Assembly (NCBI RefSeq): GCF_003597395.2
Contig: NC_133771.1
Span: forward strand, 52,003,778-52,067,777
From: Chelonoidis abingdonii
Taxonomy: Eukaryota; Chordata; Testudines; Testudinidae
Length of the DNA: 64,000 nt
Direction of reading: 5' to 3'
In this document: positions 1 through 11,600 of the stretch, in pieces
Layout of the letters: every line of letters begins with the position of its first letter
Position numbering within the stretch: position 1 is the first letter of the stretch
Notes under the pieces: generated by a model
What the model saw: the letters and a program-made list of their open reading frames with translations, nothing else
Databases searched by the model: none
What the model was told of the DNA's origin: nothing
Translations under genes and position numbers: made by a program

Positions 1-843
1 TTTCTATTATATATAATGTTTTTGGCGCTTTGTAATGACAATTGCCATAATGCTGCAGCTGTAATATATATTAAAGAATTTGCTGCTACAATATTACTTA
101 ATTAAATAACATTCAAAACTACTCTCCAAAATCTAACTGCCTATTCATTCAGTTAAACAAGATTTATAAACACATTTATAGTATTGCCATCTGGTGACTA
201 CTCTTAGAATTACAAGATATATTCTCATTTCTTTTTCTGAAGTAGCAAAACAACATGTGAGAATCAAAACAATTATTTTTTTAAAAACTTTCTAAGTGTA
301 ATGGATAAAAAAATCATTATAAACAATTTGGGTTTTGGATTTTGGTCAGATTTCTGTTCATAAGCTATCATTTTTAATTATTCATCCTTTTTTAGATTAA
401 TTGCTTTATATGTACATATTTAGGTCTATTTTCCGTGAATGGCTCATAATGACTACATAAACTTAGGATCAACAAATCAGGGAATGGGAAACAATAACAG
501 GTAACTTAGATGATCAGTCATACAGACTGTATGCCTAAACTCTGTAAGCCTGAGGAGTGCTTGACTCAGAGACAGGGTAGAGTAAATTGGCAGCAGATGA
601 GCAGGCCTCAGAAATTTTAGTACATCACTTAGCAAAAGCCACAGCAACAATGGTTCACACTTTCCCTCTATGACTGGCAGTACTGACTCCTCTGATGGCA
701 GCATGAATGACACCCTCATGCCTTTAGGCATTTAGAGATGGCCTTTTGGGTCTGCCAAGTCCCTAGACCCTCCCCCACCCTGTATACCTGGCTATCCTCA
801 AATTAGGGCACCTAGAATATTCAGTTGTCCTTCTTAGCCTTTT
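1..843. other. AT-rich intergenic DNA, nothing recognised
   Basis: No recognisable repeat, RNA gene or coding signal. The 84-codon minus-strand open frame at 477-731 has no motif I know and is the size expected by chance. Confidence 0.4.
836..843. repeat. Left TSD of the 844-1020 element
   Basis: AGCCTTTT, repeated exactly at 1021-1028, fixes both element boundaries. Confidence 0.85.
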
Positions 844-1020
844 CAGGGCTGCTCAGATGATTAATGGGACCTGGGGCAAAGCAATTTCAGGGGCCTTTTC
901 CATAAAAAAAAGTTGCAATTCTATAGAATATACTATATTCTTGTGGGGGCCCCTGTGGGGCCCAGGGCCTGGGGCAAATTGCCCCACTTGCCCCCACCAC
1001 CACCACTCTGGGCGGCCCTG
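844..1020. mobile_element. Non-autonomous hAT-type DNA transposon (177 bp) with perfect 8-bp TSD
   Basis: The element opens with CAGGGCTGCTCAGA and closes with TCTGGGCGGCCCTG, which are imperfect inverted repeats of each other. It is flanked by the identical 8-mer AGCCTTTT at 836-843 and 1021-1028. An 8-bp TSD with CAG...CTG ends is characteristic of hAT-superfamily insertions. The interior is GC-rich (GGGGCCC and TTGCCCCAC blocks) and far too short for a transposase, so it must have been mobilised in trans. The ends and TSD are seen directly; the superfamily is inferred from them. Confidence 0.85.
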
Positions 1021-1082
1021 AGCCTTTTCCTTGCTTGGAGTGCCTTGGGAAATGTAAACCAATTGCTAGGATTAAACACCTG

Positions 1083-1952
1083 TGTCAAGGTTTTTTCCCC
1101 ACTTTGAACTTTAGCATCCAAAAAGTAGGGACCTGCATGATCACTTTTAAGATTAATTACTAGCTTAAATTTGGTACACTGCCACCAGGCAAAAATATAG
1201 TGTTTGGCACGCTTCTTGTTCCCCCAAAACCTTCCCTGGGGAACCCAAGATCCAAACCCCTTGGGTCTTAAAACAAGGAGAAATAAACCATCCCCCCTTC
1301 TTCCCCACCCCATAATTTCTCCTTTCTGGGTTGCCTTGGGAAGCCACACAGATTCAAACTCCTTGGATCTTAAAACAAAGAGGAATTAACTATTCCCTTC
1401 CTTCCCCCCCCCAAATCCCTGGTGAGTTTAGACCTCATCCCTTGGATTCCAAAAGAAGGAAAAATCAATCAGGTTCTTAAAAGAAAGCTTTAATTAAAGA
1501 AAGAAAAGGTAAAATTATTCTCCATAAATAAGGATGGAAATGCTTACAGGGTACTCAGATTCATATAGCCTAGGGGGACTCCCCCACCCCACCCCAGCCT
1601 GAGATTCAAAGTTAAGCAAACAGAGGTAAAAATCCTTCCAGCAAAAGACACATTTACAAGTTAAAAAAACAACATAGACTGATCTGCCTTGCCTGGCTAT
1701 ACTTACAATCTTGAAACATGAAAGACTGATTTAGAAAGATTGGGAACACCTGGGTGTAAGTCTGGTCCCTCTTAGCCCCAAGAGCGAACAACGAACAAAA
1801 CAAACAGCACAAACAAAGACTTCCCTCCACCAAGATTTGAAAGTTTCTTGTTCCCCCATTGGTCCTCTGGTCAGGTGTCAGCCAGGTTTACTGAGCTTCT
1901 TAATCCTTTACAGGTAAAAGAGACATTAACCCTTAACCATCTGTTTATGATA
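1083..1952 (-). mobile_element. Solo LTR, family A, copy 1 (870 bp, 5-bp TSD)
   Basis: Read on the minus strand it begins TATCATAAACAG (expected TGTCATAAACAG) and ends CCTTGACA. It is flanked by the direct repeat ACCTG at 1078-1082 and 1953-1957. Its minus-strand order matches the copies at 21830-22729 and 28936-29953: GGGTTAA near the start, ACCTGACCAGAGGACCAAT, a T-rich stretch before a TTTAAGA-like block, then GGTGGCAG near the 3' end. No gag, pol or env sequence lies beside it, so it is a solo LTR left by LTR-LTR recombination. A 5-bp TSD fits gypsy or class III ERVs; I cannot choose between them. Start G is mutated to A. Confidence 0.8.
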
Positions 1953-2260
1953 ACCTGTCGTTGATTATTTCTGTAAAATCACAGATTATTCAGTAACCCT
2001 ACATCCTTGCTGGGTTAGCCTTTGGGAGAAGATGGGGTGTCCAAGAAAACACAGCCACAAGACCCTCCATTCTTGGAAGAGCTCCAGATCTGTCTGCAGC
2101 TGAAGGGATAGAATCACCTGGCCTAGCACTTAGGCTGCTACCGACTCACAGTTGGCTGCCCACAACTGAGTCAGCAGTGCTGAATATGCAGTGCTTGCTC
2201 TGACAATAAAGAGGGGCATCTCAACAATATCGGAGGAAGAATGTGTAGTCCACTAAACTG

Positions 2261-2510
2261 AGGGCTTGTCTACAGTTCTTTAGTTTGGACTAGCGAGTCA
2301 CACACTAACTGGCCCATGTGGACCCTGCTGATAGGCACTAAAAGTTCTCTAGTTCTTGTTAATGTAGTCCTGTTTCAAACAGTACTGCATTAACACACAC
2401 TAGAGAACTTTTAGTGCACATCATCAGCGTCCACATGTGCTAGTTAGTACCTGTCAGATTAGTACATATTAAATCTTATACCCGTCTAAAGCATTGCATA
2501 GACAAGCCCT
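2261..2510. mobile_element. Foldback MITE with AGGGCTTGTCTA termini
   Basis: Terminal inverted repeats AGGGCTTGTCTA and TAGACAAGCCCT bound a 250-bp unit. Inside is a further long palindrome: a segment ending ACTAAAAGTTCTCTAGT near 2337-2353 reappears inverted as ACTAGAGAACTTTTAGT near 2400-2416, continuing into matching TCCACATG-type flanks. A second element with the same termini sits at 12925-13129. No coding capacity. I could not settle a TSD, so the superfamily is open. Confidence 0.7.
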
Positions 2511-2539
2511 CATGAGAGTTTTCATCATGACTTTCTCTC

Positions 2540-2655
2540 CTGTGATCTCTGTCAAGTCACCTAAGCCTATCTTAATATTCCATCCTGTACAATGGTGATA
2601 ATGATATTTAACTCTCACTGCGAGGTTGTGACAATTAACCAGTGTTTGTAAACTG
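2540..2655 (+). repeat. MIR-like SINE relic
   Basis: Contains the order typical of MIR/CORE-SINE sequences: a CAAGTCAC block, a decayed CCATCCTGTACAATGG (from the 'cctcatctgtaaaatggg' region), GATAATGATA, then GCGAGGTTGTGA and a TGTAAACTGCTA tail. Heavily diverged and truncated at the 5' side. Confidence 0.55.
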
Positions 2656-4912
2656 CTATTTAGCAGTATGGTCTAGAAATCGCCAGAATGTTCCCCAACC
2701 TTCCTGTGGTTCTAGCACCCCCAAATGCTCATATTTTGGGGCATTTGTCCTGTGCATGTATCTTCAAATGATGGTAACCATTCTTGGACCCCAGGTCAAC
2801 TTCATGTGCAGCAGGTGAAAGGCTTCATGTGCCACCACTCTGCTAAACTGACAACTGACTGTCAAAGCCAATATGCACCTATCATTGTTGATCTTTACTT
2901 CATAGAAAAGCAAATACCCTAGGATACTTGAAATCATTCAATTAAATTTAATGTCAGCATCTACTGTTTAATGGAGTACAGTAGATAATGTAGTCATTAA
3001 ACAACGTACAAGCATATGCTGAAAGAAAGCCCTCTCACATCTAGTGGTTCAAGAAAGAGAAGGTAAGAGCTTTCACTTGTTTTCCCTGCTATCCAAACTG
3101 ACATTGGCTTGCTATTAAATGGTTAAATACACAATACTCTGCAAAAGAGATTATACTATTAGCTGGAAATCAGCTCTTCAGTGATTCTTCATCTATAGTT
3201 TTGAAACCTCAAGTACAAGGTAAACACTGAGGTCATAGAACCCCTCCTCTACAGATTTTTTCTATTTCTTTTTAACACAGTGCTTAGACACAAATTGTTT
3301 ATCAAGGTCAATATAGTTGGCAGATGTATTTATCCATTAATAGATTGACAGTGCTATTCATTTAGACATATATTGTAAATATACATTTTGGTACTGTTCA
3401 GGAATGAAATCAGTCAGTTCTATTTAGTTGTACATGACAATCTTCAGTCACTGTAGCTAGTGCAAATTATTTAAGGAATGTTTATATTTCACATACATAC
3501 ATGGAGCTTGATTCTGCATTCCTTGCAGAAATCAGTGGGAGTTGTGTGTGTACAAGAAATACAAGATGAGCACTATGTTGGATAGTATGTCAAAACTGAA
3601 GAAAATAATTTTTATCTGGTCCTTTATTTCCCTTTCCATTACTTTTCCAAACTGAACTTCAGTATACATCAGCCTAGAAGGAAATGCGTTTGTGCAAAAG
3701 ACAGTCTGCTCTACTTATGTTGCTATATTTTAATGTTATTGTTTGACTTTTAAATACAGGGTGGAGCCAATTTTACTCCCCTCAGTATTATTTATGTTGA
3801 AGCATGTAATAGTGAAAATTAAAAACATAATTACTGCGACAGTAACTGCTGGAGTGTGTGTCTGACAGTGGCATTGTTCATTAACATTTTAAAGCAAATA
3901 ATGACTATTAATGCTGTTTTTAAAACATAATTTTCTACAAGTTTATTCGTATGATTAATTCAGTTCTCTTACCTGCCTTTTCATATATCTGCTTCATTCT
4001 TCTTTATAGAAAAGTTCCTTAGAATTTACTAGAGATAAAACCAGCAGGGTTCTATCAAATGACTCTGAAAACCTATAGAAGTTAAAAGAATGATATCCTT
4101 TCAATAGATATTGAAATCTAATCCAGCCTGTACCCTCCAGATTATACCTGTTACCTGTAATTTGGCCTATACACATTACTGCACCTGCCCTCTTTTCAGA
4201 TGTAAATGTCAAGAGTGCAACATTTCCTTTTTCCTCTTTATTGTATAATAAACTACAAGGTTATAGAATAACCAGTCTGATAAAGCCACTGATGGTTTTG
4301 TGTTTCTGTGATATGTGTGCAAAGATTTTTATAGCTCAGTAAAACTAGGGACAGGTTTATGTGAGACTTTCCCTGCTATAAAAGGGAAAAGAACAAATAG
4401 GAACACACATTTAAAACGGAATCTTTAAAAAGCCCTTGGAGCCTGGAGAGATTATTTATACTAATGACACGTACAAGATATTAAAACACCGCTTTCACTA
4501 AATGAAAAGAATTAAGAAATGAATGTAACCCACTGCTTATGAGAAACACATTTCTGAAATGTTGCTAACTTGTCTTTGATTAAATGAGAAAGTGTTTCAA
4601 GTTGGTGCCTGCATCAACGAGAACTTCTGTATTCAAATGATAAAATACTAAATGGTATATGATTCTAAGGCATCTGCAAGTGTTGAAAATAAAGAGGGAA
4701 GACAGTAAATGAATACATGAAAGGCCTGTGTTACTCTATCTAGCATCACTGATGTGATGAATGTTTGAAATGTTTTCAAAGCTATTTGTCATCAGCTGAA
4801 TATTGAAAGCATTTTAAAATACGTATTGACTTTATTGCATGCATCCATGTACATATTCCACAAATAAACCATTCGCTTTCAGTATATTTTTAGCTGTCAT
4901 TGCTATAATAAA
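2656..4912. other. Intergenic DNA, nothing recognised
   Basis: No terminal repeats, RT or transposase motifs or splice-flanked open frames that I can defend. The small open frames here are short and unrelated to families I know. Confidence 0.35.
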
Positions 4913-5026
4913 CACAGAGCCTGTATCTGGAGATAGTAGCACACACCATACAGTGTTTTAAACTTCTGTGGTTTATTACATTAGCCTGTATGGTGTATGC
5001 TACTATCTCCGAATACAGGCTCTGTG
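4913..5026. repeat. Long palindrome 1: 41-bp arms, 32-nt loop
   Basis: The arm at 4913-4953 pairs with the arm at 4986-5026; 38 of 41 positions are complementary by direct comparison. The outer ends read CACAGAGCCTGTAT and ATACAGGCTCTGTG. The loop is AT-rich. It shares its last base with the next palindrome. Most likely a foldback transposable element or part of one, but the family is not recognised. Confidence 0.85.
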
Positions 5027-5088
5027 TAAGTGCTAAAGGACTAACCCTGACTCCACCATTAGTACAGAGTTAGTCCTTTAGCACTTAC
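5026..5088. repeat. Palindrome 2: perfect 20-bp arms, 23-nt loop
   Basis: GTAAGTGCTAAAGGACTAAC (5026-5045) is the exact reverse complement of 5069-5088. It abuts palindrome 1. The stem-loop is about 63 nt, the size of a pre-miRNA hairpin, but a perfectly paired stem next to another palindrome points to a young foldback element rather than an RNA gene. Confidence 0.85.
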
Positions 5089-6229
5089 AATGTGGTCTAA
5101 GTAAGGGTGAGGGCATAGGTGTGGCAACTAGGGGTGGTTCCACACCCCCGGCTTGAAGTGGTAATAACAACCCAAATACAAGTTTTCTGCCTTCAACACC
5201 TCCACTAAAAATTGTTCCAGCACCACTAGGTGAGAGGTAATGCTAACTAGAAATGTTTCAGTTCAGGAGTCCTATTAATTCAGGAGTTGTGTAAAGCTTG
5301 TCATAACATCTGATTTTGAGATTACAGAATCACTCTGAGAACAGTTATAGCTTGCTGAATGCATTAGACTCCCACAACTCTCTCGGAAAAAAATGTTTAT
5401 CACCTTTTGTAATATTTGTGAGATAACTGTAGCCTACTGAAATCATAAAGATATTGTACTGTCAATCTACAGTGGGTTTGGTGTGGAACACTGAAGATGC
5501 TTTCATTCTACACTGCTACCACTTAGATTATCACTAGGTATTGGGCCAATTAGTAATAGAATGTGAACTACTTGCCTGCTTAAAATAAGACTGAGTACAC
5601 ACATTTTTTGGATGAGGCTACTCAAGCATGTTGAGGATGATGCACACTTACAGTGCCTTTGCTAAATTACAGGAATGCTACAGCAGATCAGTTCACATCA
5701 CTTCTCTCAGAGCATGGCAGTACCCAATAAGCAACTCAGGCGTGTACATCTAACGTTTTTTGTGCAGCTACTACAAATGTAATGTAGTCCACTGTTAATT
5801 AGCTTTCTGATTATCTTCTCCCAAAGATCATATGGTAAAAACATGGGGACCCAATTCTGAAATCCTCAATCTTGCAAGTTACCCTTACTCACAAAACTAG
5901 TTCCATTACTTCCCCCTACTACTAGGAATGAGACCATTTGATTCACTACTGACTACACAAATGTTTAAAGATTTGCAGGGTCAGGATGTTATATTTGCAA
6001 AATACTTTTCCAATTTGACATATATCAATTTTTATAAAACTGCCACCTTATGGAACATGGAAAGCATGTGGTTCACACACATATATAGTCATTTACTTGG
6101 CAAAATATAATGGTGAGTTGTAGGCAAAACACGAGATCAAGAAATGATTACTACACTGGTAAAATATTTGAAATGTAGGAAAGTGATGTGCAATGTGAAC
6201 TTTGCCCTTCTATTACCTCCTCCCCCCCC
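5089..6229. other. Intergenic DNA, nothing recognised
   Basis: No repeat family or coding motif identified. Confidence 0.35.
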
Positions 6230-7090
6230 AAAAAAATGCTTTGTTGGATTTTTGTCCCTTGTGTTCCCAAAGGTGGGAGGAGATGACATACTCCTTTATT
6301 TTTAGTTCCACTTCACAGACGACGCTTGCTTCCCCATATGGGGGTGGCACAATCTAAAGGGGAGACACATGGCCACCCAACATGTTTCCTCTGCCCAGCG
6401 ACCCCCCTGCCTAGTGATCAGCCCAGGACTGCTGTGCTCTCCTCGCCCCATGTTACTTACGGTGGATGAGGAGGTTCTGTCCTTCTGCTGAGCCTCTGCC
6501 TCAACACCTTCAGCCGCTCTCCCAGGCAGCTGGGCCTGGGTGAGGCACGGGAGGTAGCCACTTCTCATGTGGCTGAAGCTGGCCATTCCTGGTTGCTGCC
6601 TCTGTGCAGTGCAGCAGCCGCCTGAGAAAGTGTGATTGGGGAGGCAGTGGTTGACTGCCCTGAGCCCGGCTGCAGGGGACAGGAGCCAAGCAAGCTGGAA
6701 ACTTGCTGGGGGGAGGGGACTCTGACTCGCTCGGCCCCTGTCCCTGACAGTCTGGTCTGGGTGGGGGATGGACCACCACTGCCTCCTCAGCCAGGATCTC
6801 TCAAGCAGCTGCTGCGTTGCACAGAGCATCAACCCTGAGCAGCTGGAGTGAGAAGTGGCTGGCTCCACCCCTTCCGCTCCCCGCCTAAGCTTGGCTGCTG
6901 GAGACAGGGGCCAAACATGGGGGTGGAGGGGGAAAGCACAGTGGGAGAAGGACAAAACCCCTCTCCCCCACCCTCCGGCAGGCCAAGCAGAAATCTAGAG
7001 GACTTAACCCCCTTATGTCCCCCCTACTCGTTGCCTATGTTATATTTTCTTAATGTTTACTATTAATAGAAAACAGTCTCCAAATAAGAA
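6230..7090. other. GC-rich block, probably an unclassified repeat
   Basis: Base composition switches sharply from the AT-rich flanks to GC-rich, C/T- and G-rich sequence and back again near 7030. It holds overlapping open frames on both strands, including 217 codons on the minus strand (6302-6955), which follow from GC content and lack recognisable domains. Near the edges are CCCCATATGGGGG (about 6333-6345) and CCCCCTTATGTCCCCC (about 7009-7024), which may be remnants of element termini. I infer a GC-rich non-autonomous element or LTR fragment; a decayed CpG-rich region is an alternative. Confidence 0.3.
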
Positions 7091-7099
7091 TGGACCAAA

Positions 7100-8053
7100 A
7101 TAGTTAATACCTCATTCAGAGAAGAAATCTTACCTTGCTCCTTCAAACACTCAATAGTCTGATCAACAGTAAAGAAACTCGCTTGGATACATCTGTTCTA
7201 GCCAACTACTTTCCAGTGTCAAACCTTTCATTCATTAGCAAGCTCATAAAGAAGCTACACAAAGGCCAACTACAGGGTCACTTAACTGAAGCTAATACTC
7301 TTGACCTGGCCCAGATGTAGAACTGAAACCACTTTAGTGGCACCTGCTGTCAGTGGATAGAGTGCAGATATTCATTTTCATCCTTCTGCACCCTCAGCAG
7401 CATTTGACGCTATTGATCACGAGATGTTGCTGTCTCTCCTAAGAGAGAAGGCAGGTATCCAGGATAAGGCAGTGAGATATATCCGGACATGAAGCCTTTA
7501 GTACTTAGGAAACTTCAGCTGGTACAGAGTACTGCAGCACATCTATTCAACAATGCAGGCTACCACAAGCACTTCAAACCTTTCCTCCACTCTCTACATT
7601 GGCTTCCTGTAGAATACTGAATCAAAGGTCAAGGTCTTGACCCTTATTTTCAAGGTGTGCCCTGGTCTAGTCCCAAGATATCTAAAAGATCAAGTAAAGC
7701 ACCAGGATGAAAACAGCTGGTAATTCTGCTCCGTGGCATACTGGAATTCTACACTAAGGCTAAATCTTGTCTTTATGGATGACAGAACATTCTCATGGGC
7801 TCCCTCTGTGAACAAAGGACCATAACAAACCTCACCACCTTCCACTCCAGATGCAAGACGCATTTCTTTGGTATTGCTTTCTCTAATATAAATACATAAT
7901 AATATGTATATACTCCACTGCACACACGTCTCTCCCCGGGGAGAGGATGAGAGAATAAACATCATGTCACAGATGTCATGTTGCTCAGTGTACTACTAGA
8001 AGGCACTCGGATACTACAGTGATGAACAGAGTATGAGAACTTATATAGAGCAG
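7100..8053 (+). mobile_element. L2-clade LINE, decayed RT through 3' tail
   Basis: Conceptual translation with several frameshifts and stops gives the L2 RT in order. First is an NYRPVSNLPFLSK-like block (NYFPVSNLSFISK, about 7206-7245) followed by QLQGHL. Next is the motif A region with AFDAIDHEMLL (about 7405-7437). Then comes the C-terminal LQLVQSTAAHL...LHWLPV signature (about 7516-7611), and a TFHSRCKTHFF block (about 7839-7870). The end (about 8007-8053) resembles the L2 3' UTR with GATACTACAGTGATG. The 5' portion, endonuclease and YADD box are not recovered. Non-functional and old. Confidence 0.8.
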
Positions 8054-8954
8054 AAAAAATAGAGCTCCTTTGTTTGCTTCACTGAAGGAAGTATGTTTCA
8101 CATGTGCTTACCATTTGTATGATTACATTTTTAGATTAAGGAAAATGACAAAACGAGATAACACATATAAAGTCCCAAAAAAGAGCACCACGTGTGTTTG
8201 CTCTGCAACATGGTGCTTCAGATCTGTCTCCCAGAATGGCAGCTGCCCCTGCAGACAGGCAGATTCACCACACGTAAAAGAGCCCCATGAACAAAACAAC
8301 GTAATGTAATTTGTGCTTAAAGTATCGCAGTAAGGGGCTGGTCTTGCAAGTGCAAATACTTCCTTTTAAATAATGTTAAGCTACTTTGAATCCCATTGAA
8401 ATCCCAAGGAGCAATCAACATCTTGCAGGAGGTGCTAATAAGCTTGCAGGATGCTTCAGGACTTTTGCTTCAGGAAAATGAGAAGGAAGCTGTAGTTGGC
8501 CAGATTCAGGATCACTTAACCAACTGCTGAGAATTAAGTCATGTATTATGAGAACTTCCAAGGAATTTAAAACAGCTTCATGCTGTTAGTGATATATATA
8601 TACATATTATGAAATCTTGGGCCCTGAAAGTTAGACCTTGGTGTAATCCCTGAAGATGTTTCATAATATATATTTTGCCAGGGTTAGTATAAGATGAGAA
8701 AAAGCTAGGGTGAGGAATGCCTTAAATATATGAAACTGAATAATCATATACCTGGTACTGACCAACTAATGCAAAAAAAGAGGGCAGCAGCTCCCCAGAA
8801 GGCATGGCAAAATTATGGTTCTTGCACTCCATCCTTCAAGGAATAGCACAAGGACTTCTCAGGACTTGTTCCTCTAGCAGTGCCAGTCGCCTCAAAAGAG
8901 GCAGGAATGAGACTGGGATATACTCCTACTTCCCACTGTGGCTCATAGAGATGG
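8054..8954. other. Intergenic DNA, nothing recognised
   Basis: The 79-codon plus-strand frame at 8070-8309 shows no known motif. No repeat termini seen. Confidence 0.3.
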
Positions 8955-9150
8955 AGAGTGGAAGGATGTTTAGTGGTTAGGGTTGCTAGCCAGGGCTTTG
9001 TGATACACGGGTTTAGTTCCCTATCCTTCCCCAGAATTGTTGAGTGACCTTGGGCAATTGATTTAGTCTCTTTGTGCCTCAGTTCCCCATCTATAAAATA
9101 AAGATAATAGCACTTCCTTAACAGTGATGTTGTTTGTGATACAAAGAAAA
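8955..9150 (+). repeat. MIR-like SINE
   Basis: Shows the MIR order: AGTGGTTAGGGTTGCTAGCC, then GTGACCTTGGGCAATTGATT, then TGTGCCTCAGTTCCCCATCT, then AAAATAAAGATAATAGCACTT. The best preserved of the MIR-like copies in the window. Confidence 0.8.
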
Positions 9151-10085
9151 GGCCTCTTTAATTTCTGTCTTTGCAGCACAGCTCATTGCTAGGCAATGTC
9201 TCATGAACCAGAATCATGGATGAGAATTGAAGGCTTATTAGGGTTAACTAGCTCAAACTGCAAACAGTAATTACACCAATTTTGTGAACTTCTTTCAGTA
9301 GCTATAATGGTAAGTGGCACACAGAATAAAGAACAAATGAAGAATCCAAGAGGTATAAGTACTGTAACATAACAGAATGAGATGTACAAAGAGAATGAGA
9401 ATTTGAAAACAGTGGTGAACCAATTCATCTGATAGACCAGTGTTTGGCCTCTGAAAGAATCATATGTTACATCTAAATAGGAGTGGTAACTATAGAACTG
9501 AGAAAGCTTGAGGATGTAAACTTGACATCAGGCTTCAGGGGGCATTCCCGGTTCATGTCTGTGGGAACCACATATATCTGGGCTATTAAATAGTCCTAGA
9601 AATCCATCTTTATAAATTCAGACTAGTAAACTGAGCCAAATTCTAATTAAAGTCAATGGGTGAAGGAAAACGGAAAACTAAAAAAATGAAGTACTAGGCT
9701 CCTGAAAGCAAAATAGGAGACATCAGAGGCCTGATTCTACAGTGGCTGCAGAGCAGAGCTGGACTGATTCCTCCTGCTAATCAATCTACAGAAAAGAATT
9801 ATCATTCTTCAGTGCTAATGTTCCCTGCTCCAGAAGGCACCAGAGGATCAAACACTAAATCTAGATGAAAACACAACCTACGCACATATATATATATATA
9901 TCATTGCTCCCTGGTCTCAACAACTTTAACTCCCTGACCCTCAAGCAAAAAATTCCGCCCAAAGCCAAAGAATGTTCAACATGTTAGACCAGCGCCTAAA
10001 ATATCATTATACACGTTATTGGGAAGACTAAATCCAAAACAGCAAAAAAATAGGCAGTTACAGATCCCTGCCCAGAACTGTCATA
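9151..10085. other. Intergenic DNA with a short (TA)n tract
   Basis: A (TA) microsatellite of about nine units lies near 9884-9901. Nothing else recognised; the 75-codon minus frame at 9201-9428 has no known motif. Confidence 0.4.
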
Positions 10086-10505
10086 TCAGCAGCGTACCTT
10101 ATCAAAATGAAATGTGCAAAACTAAGACAGAATTTTGCTAAATACAGAATTGGTGACCACAGCCTAGAGATGGAAACTGGCAGATACAATCAACAGTGTA
10201 AAGGCCAACAGGACAGACTGAGTAGCCACTGTGACGGTAAAGAGATGGAGACAATACACTTTCTACTCCATTGTCTGAATTATGAAAGTGTGAGACAACA
10301 CCTCAGTTATTTTAGAATTATGAAAGATAACTCATCAAAAAGTGATGAGAAACTGCCTGACCCTGGGAGAAAGAAGAAAGATGGCATTGTGCAACATAGT
10401 AATCTGTCACTAGGCCAGGAGTGGACAGTAATGGCAAATGGACTCAGGATCAAATCCCAAACTTACTGTGTAAAGTATTCTGGTAGGTCATACCTATCTG
10501 ACTGA
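10086..10505 (+). pseudogene. Non-LTR retrotransposon C-terminal tail fragment
   Basis: The open frame (132 codons from the ATG at 10107) carries the tail signature of several vertebrate LINE polymerases. It has LRxNxxKYRIGDHSLEMETGRY-like sequence, then SHCDGKEMETIHFLLHC, then NYESVRQHL. This gives a C...H...C-type metal-binding arrangement of the form HCD-x(n)-IHFLLHC (CxxC degraded to SxHC). Family knowledge: this block follows the RT domain in LINE ORF2 proteins. No RT domain is left upstream, so this is a 5'-truncated or isolated fragment. The clade is not determined. Confidence 0.55.
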
Positions 10506-10959
10506 CAAGTGCATAGTCTTGATTTTTTTTTCTTATTTTGGCAATATTTGTATGGTTTGTCATCACTGACTTGAACTGAAATTGAGAAAAGAGACAAGAG
10601 AGAAATTGTTATGGGATATATGGAAGGAAATTACAAGAAAGCTACATAGGTAACCCCAAAGTGTACATAGTTCTGTAGTTACACAGAATAATTTAACAAA
10701 TTTACTTTCCTGGCCATGTTGTCAAATAGTTTGAATTGCAGACATAAAAACGAGCAGGAATGCAGAGGGACTAACCACAAATGAGAATACTGTATTCATC
10801 TGTTTAGGTTCTTTTACTGTGCCTATCACTGCGGTATCTGAATGCCTTTTGCCAGAAACTGATGCTCTTAGAAAAATGGTAAATAATGACACTGTATCCC
10901 TGGCCAGTAACTTTAGAAACAGAGTCTAACCCAGGAGGAAAAGCTCACAAAAAAACAAC
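10506..10959. other. Intergenic DNA, nothing recognised
   Basis: No repeat or coding motif identified. Confidence 0.3.
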
Positions 10960-11600
10960 AACGTTGATCAGGACATGCAGGTGAATGAAAGACAAACACA
11001 GGGATGGATTTAAGCAGCCTGCCACAACTTTATTAACTTAACAACAGGGTACAGGTGCTATACACTCATCCTCCTAACATACCAACCATTTAATTGAGTC
11101 CAGTGTGGCATTACAAGGGATCCCACCATACAACCAATAATTTGGGGCAGACCTTTATCAACCAAAACTCTAGGACTCAGCTTGCTCCTGAATCATCTCC
11201 CTCTCTCTTTTGAGGGGTACAAGGTACCAAAGGGAACCTCTGTCTTGGATACTTTAGATCTCCCCTCTGCTTTACAAGCAAAATCTATACCAGCCATATC
11301 CCAGACCCCAGCCACAAGTTGCAACAAACCTTCCTATCTTATTTCCTATCATTAAAATTCTTATTCTTACTCTTTTAACCTAAACTGGGCCTGCACAATG
11401 CTGTGAGGAAGGTGAAAACCCTCTGGACCTCTGCTAATTTGGCCTAAGGGGAAACATTCCTTTCTGACTTCCAAAACAGGAAATTGGTCAGACCTACAAC
11501 ATCCTGGACATACAGCTCAACATACCTCAGCTACAAGGAGGGAGGATGGGAAAGCAGTATGGCAAGATGGACACCTGAGAAGGCTTTAAATTGAGAAAAT
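10960..11600 (-). mobile_element. Possible LTR fragment on the minus strand
   Basis: Read on the minus strand, the segment near 11015-11045 gives AAGTTAATAAAGTTGTGGC, a polyadenylation-signal-plus-GT arrangement typical of an LTR R region. After it comes a short sequence that includes CTGTGTTTGTCTTTCATTC. The upstream 550 bp would be U3. I could not find matching TG...CA ends or a TSD, so this is an inference from layout and a weak resemblance to turtle LTRs. Confidence 0.3.

Noticed and set aside
2253..2518. An 8-bp TSD around the 2261-2510 MITE
   Set aside because: The flanks CTAAACTG and CATGAGAG do not match convincingly at any offset I tried.
5026..5088. Calling the perfect hairpin a microRNA gene
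   Set aside because: A perfect stem beside a second palindrome is more typical of a foldback element, and no expression evidence is available here.
4913..5088. CRISPR-like or attachment-site repeats
   Set aside because: These are inverted arms with no spaced direct repeats, and the setting is a vertebrate genome.
6302..6955. 217-codon minus-strand open frame
   Set aside because: It lies in GC-rich sequence with competing frames on both strands, has no domain I recognise and no start context or splice evidence.
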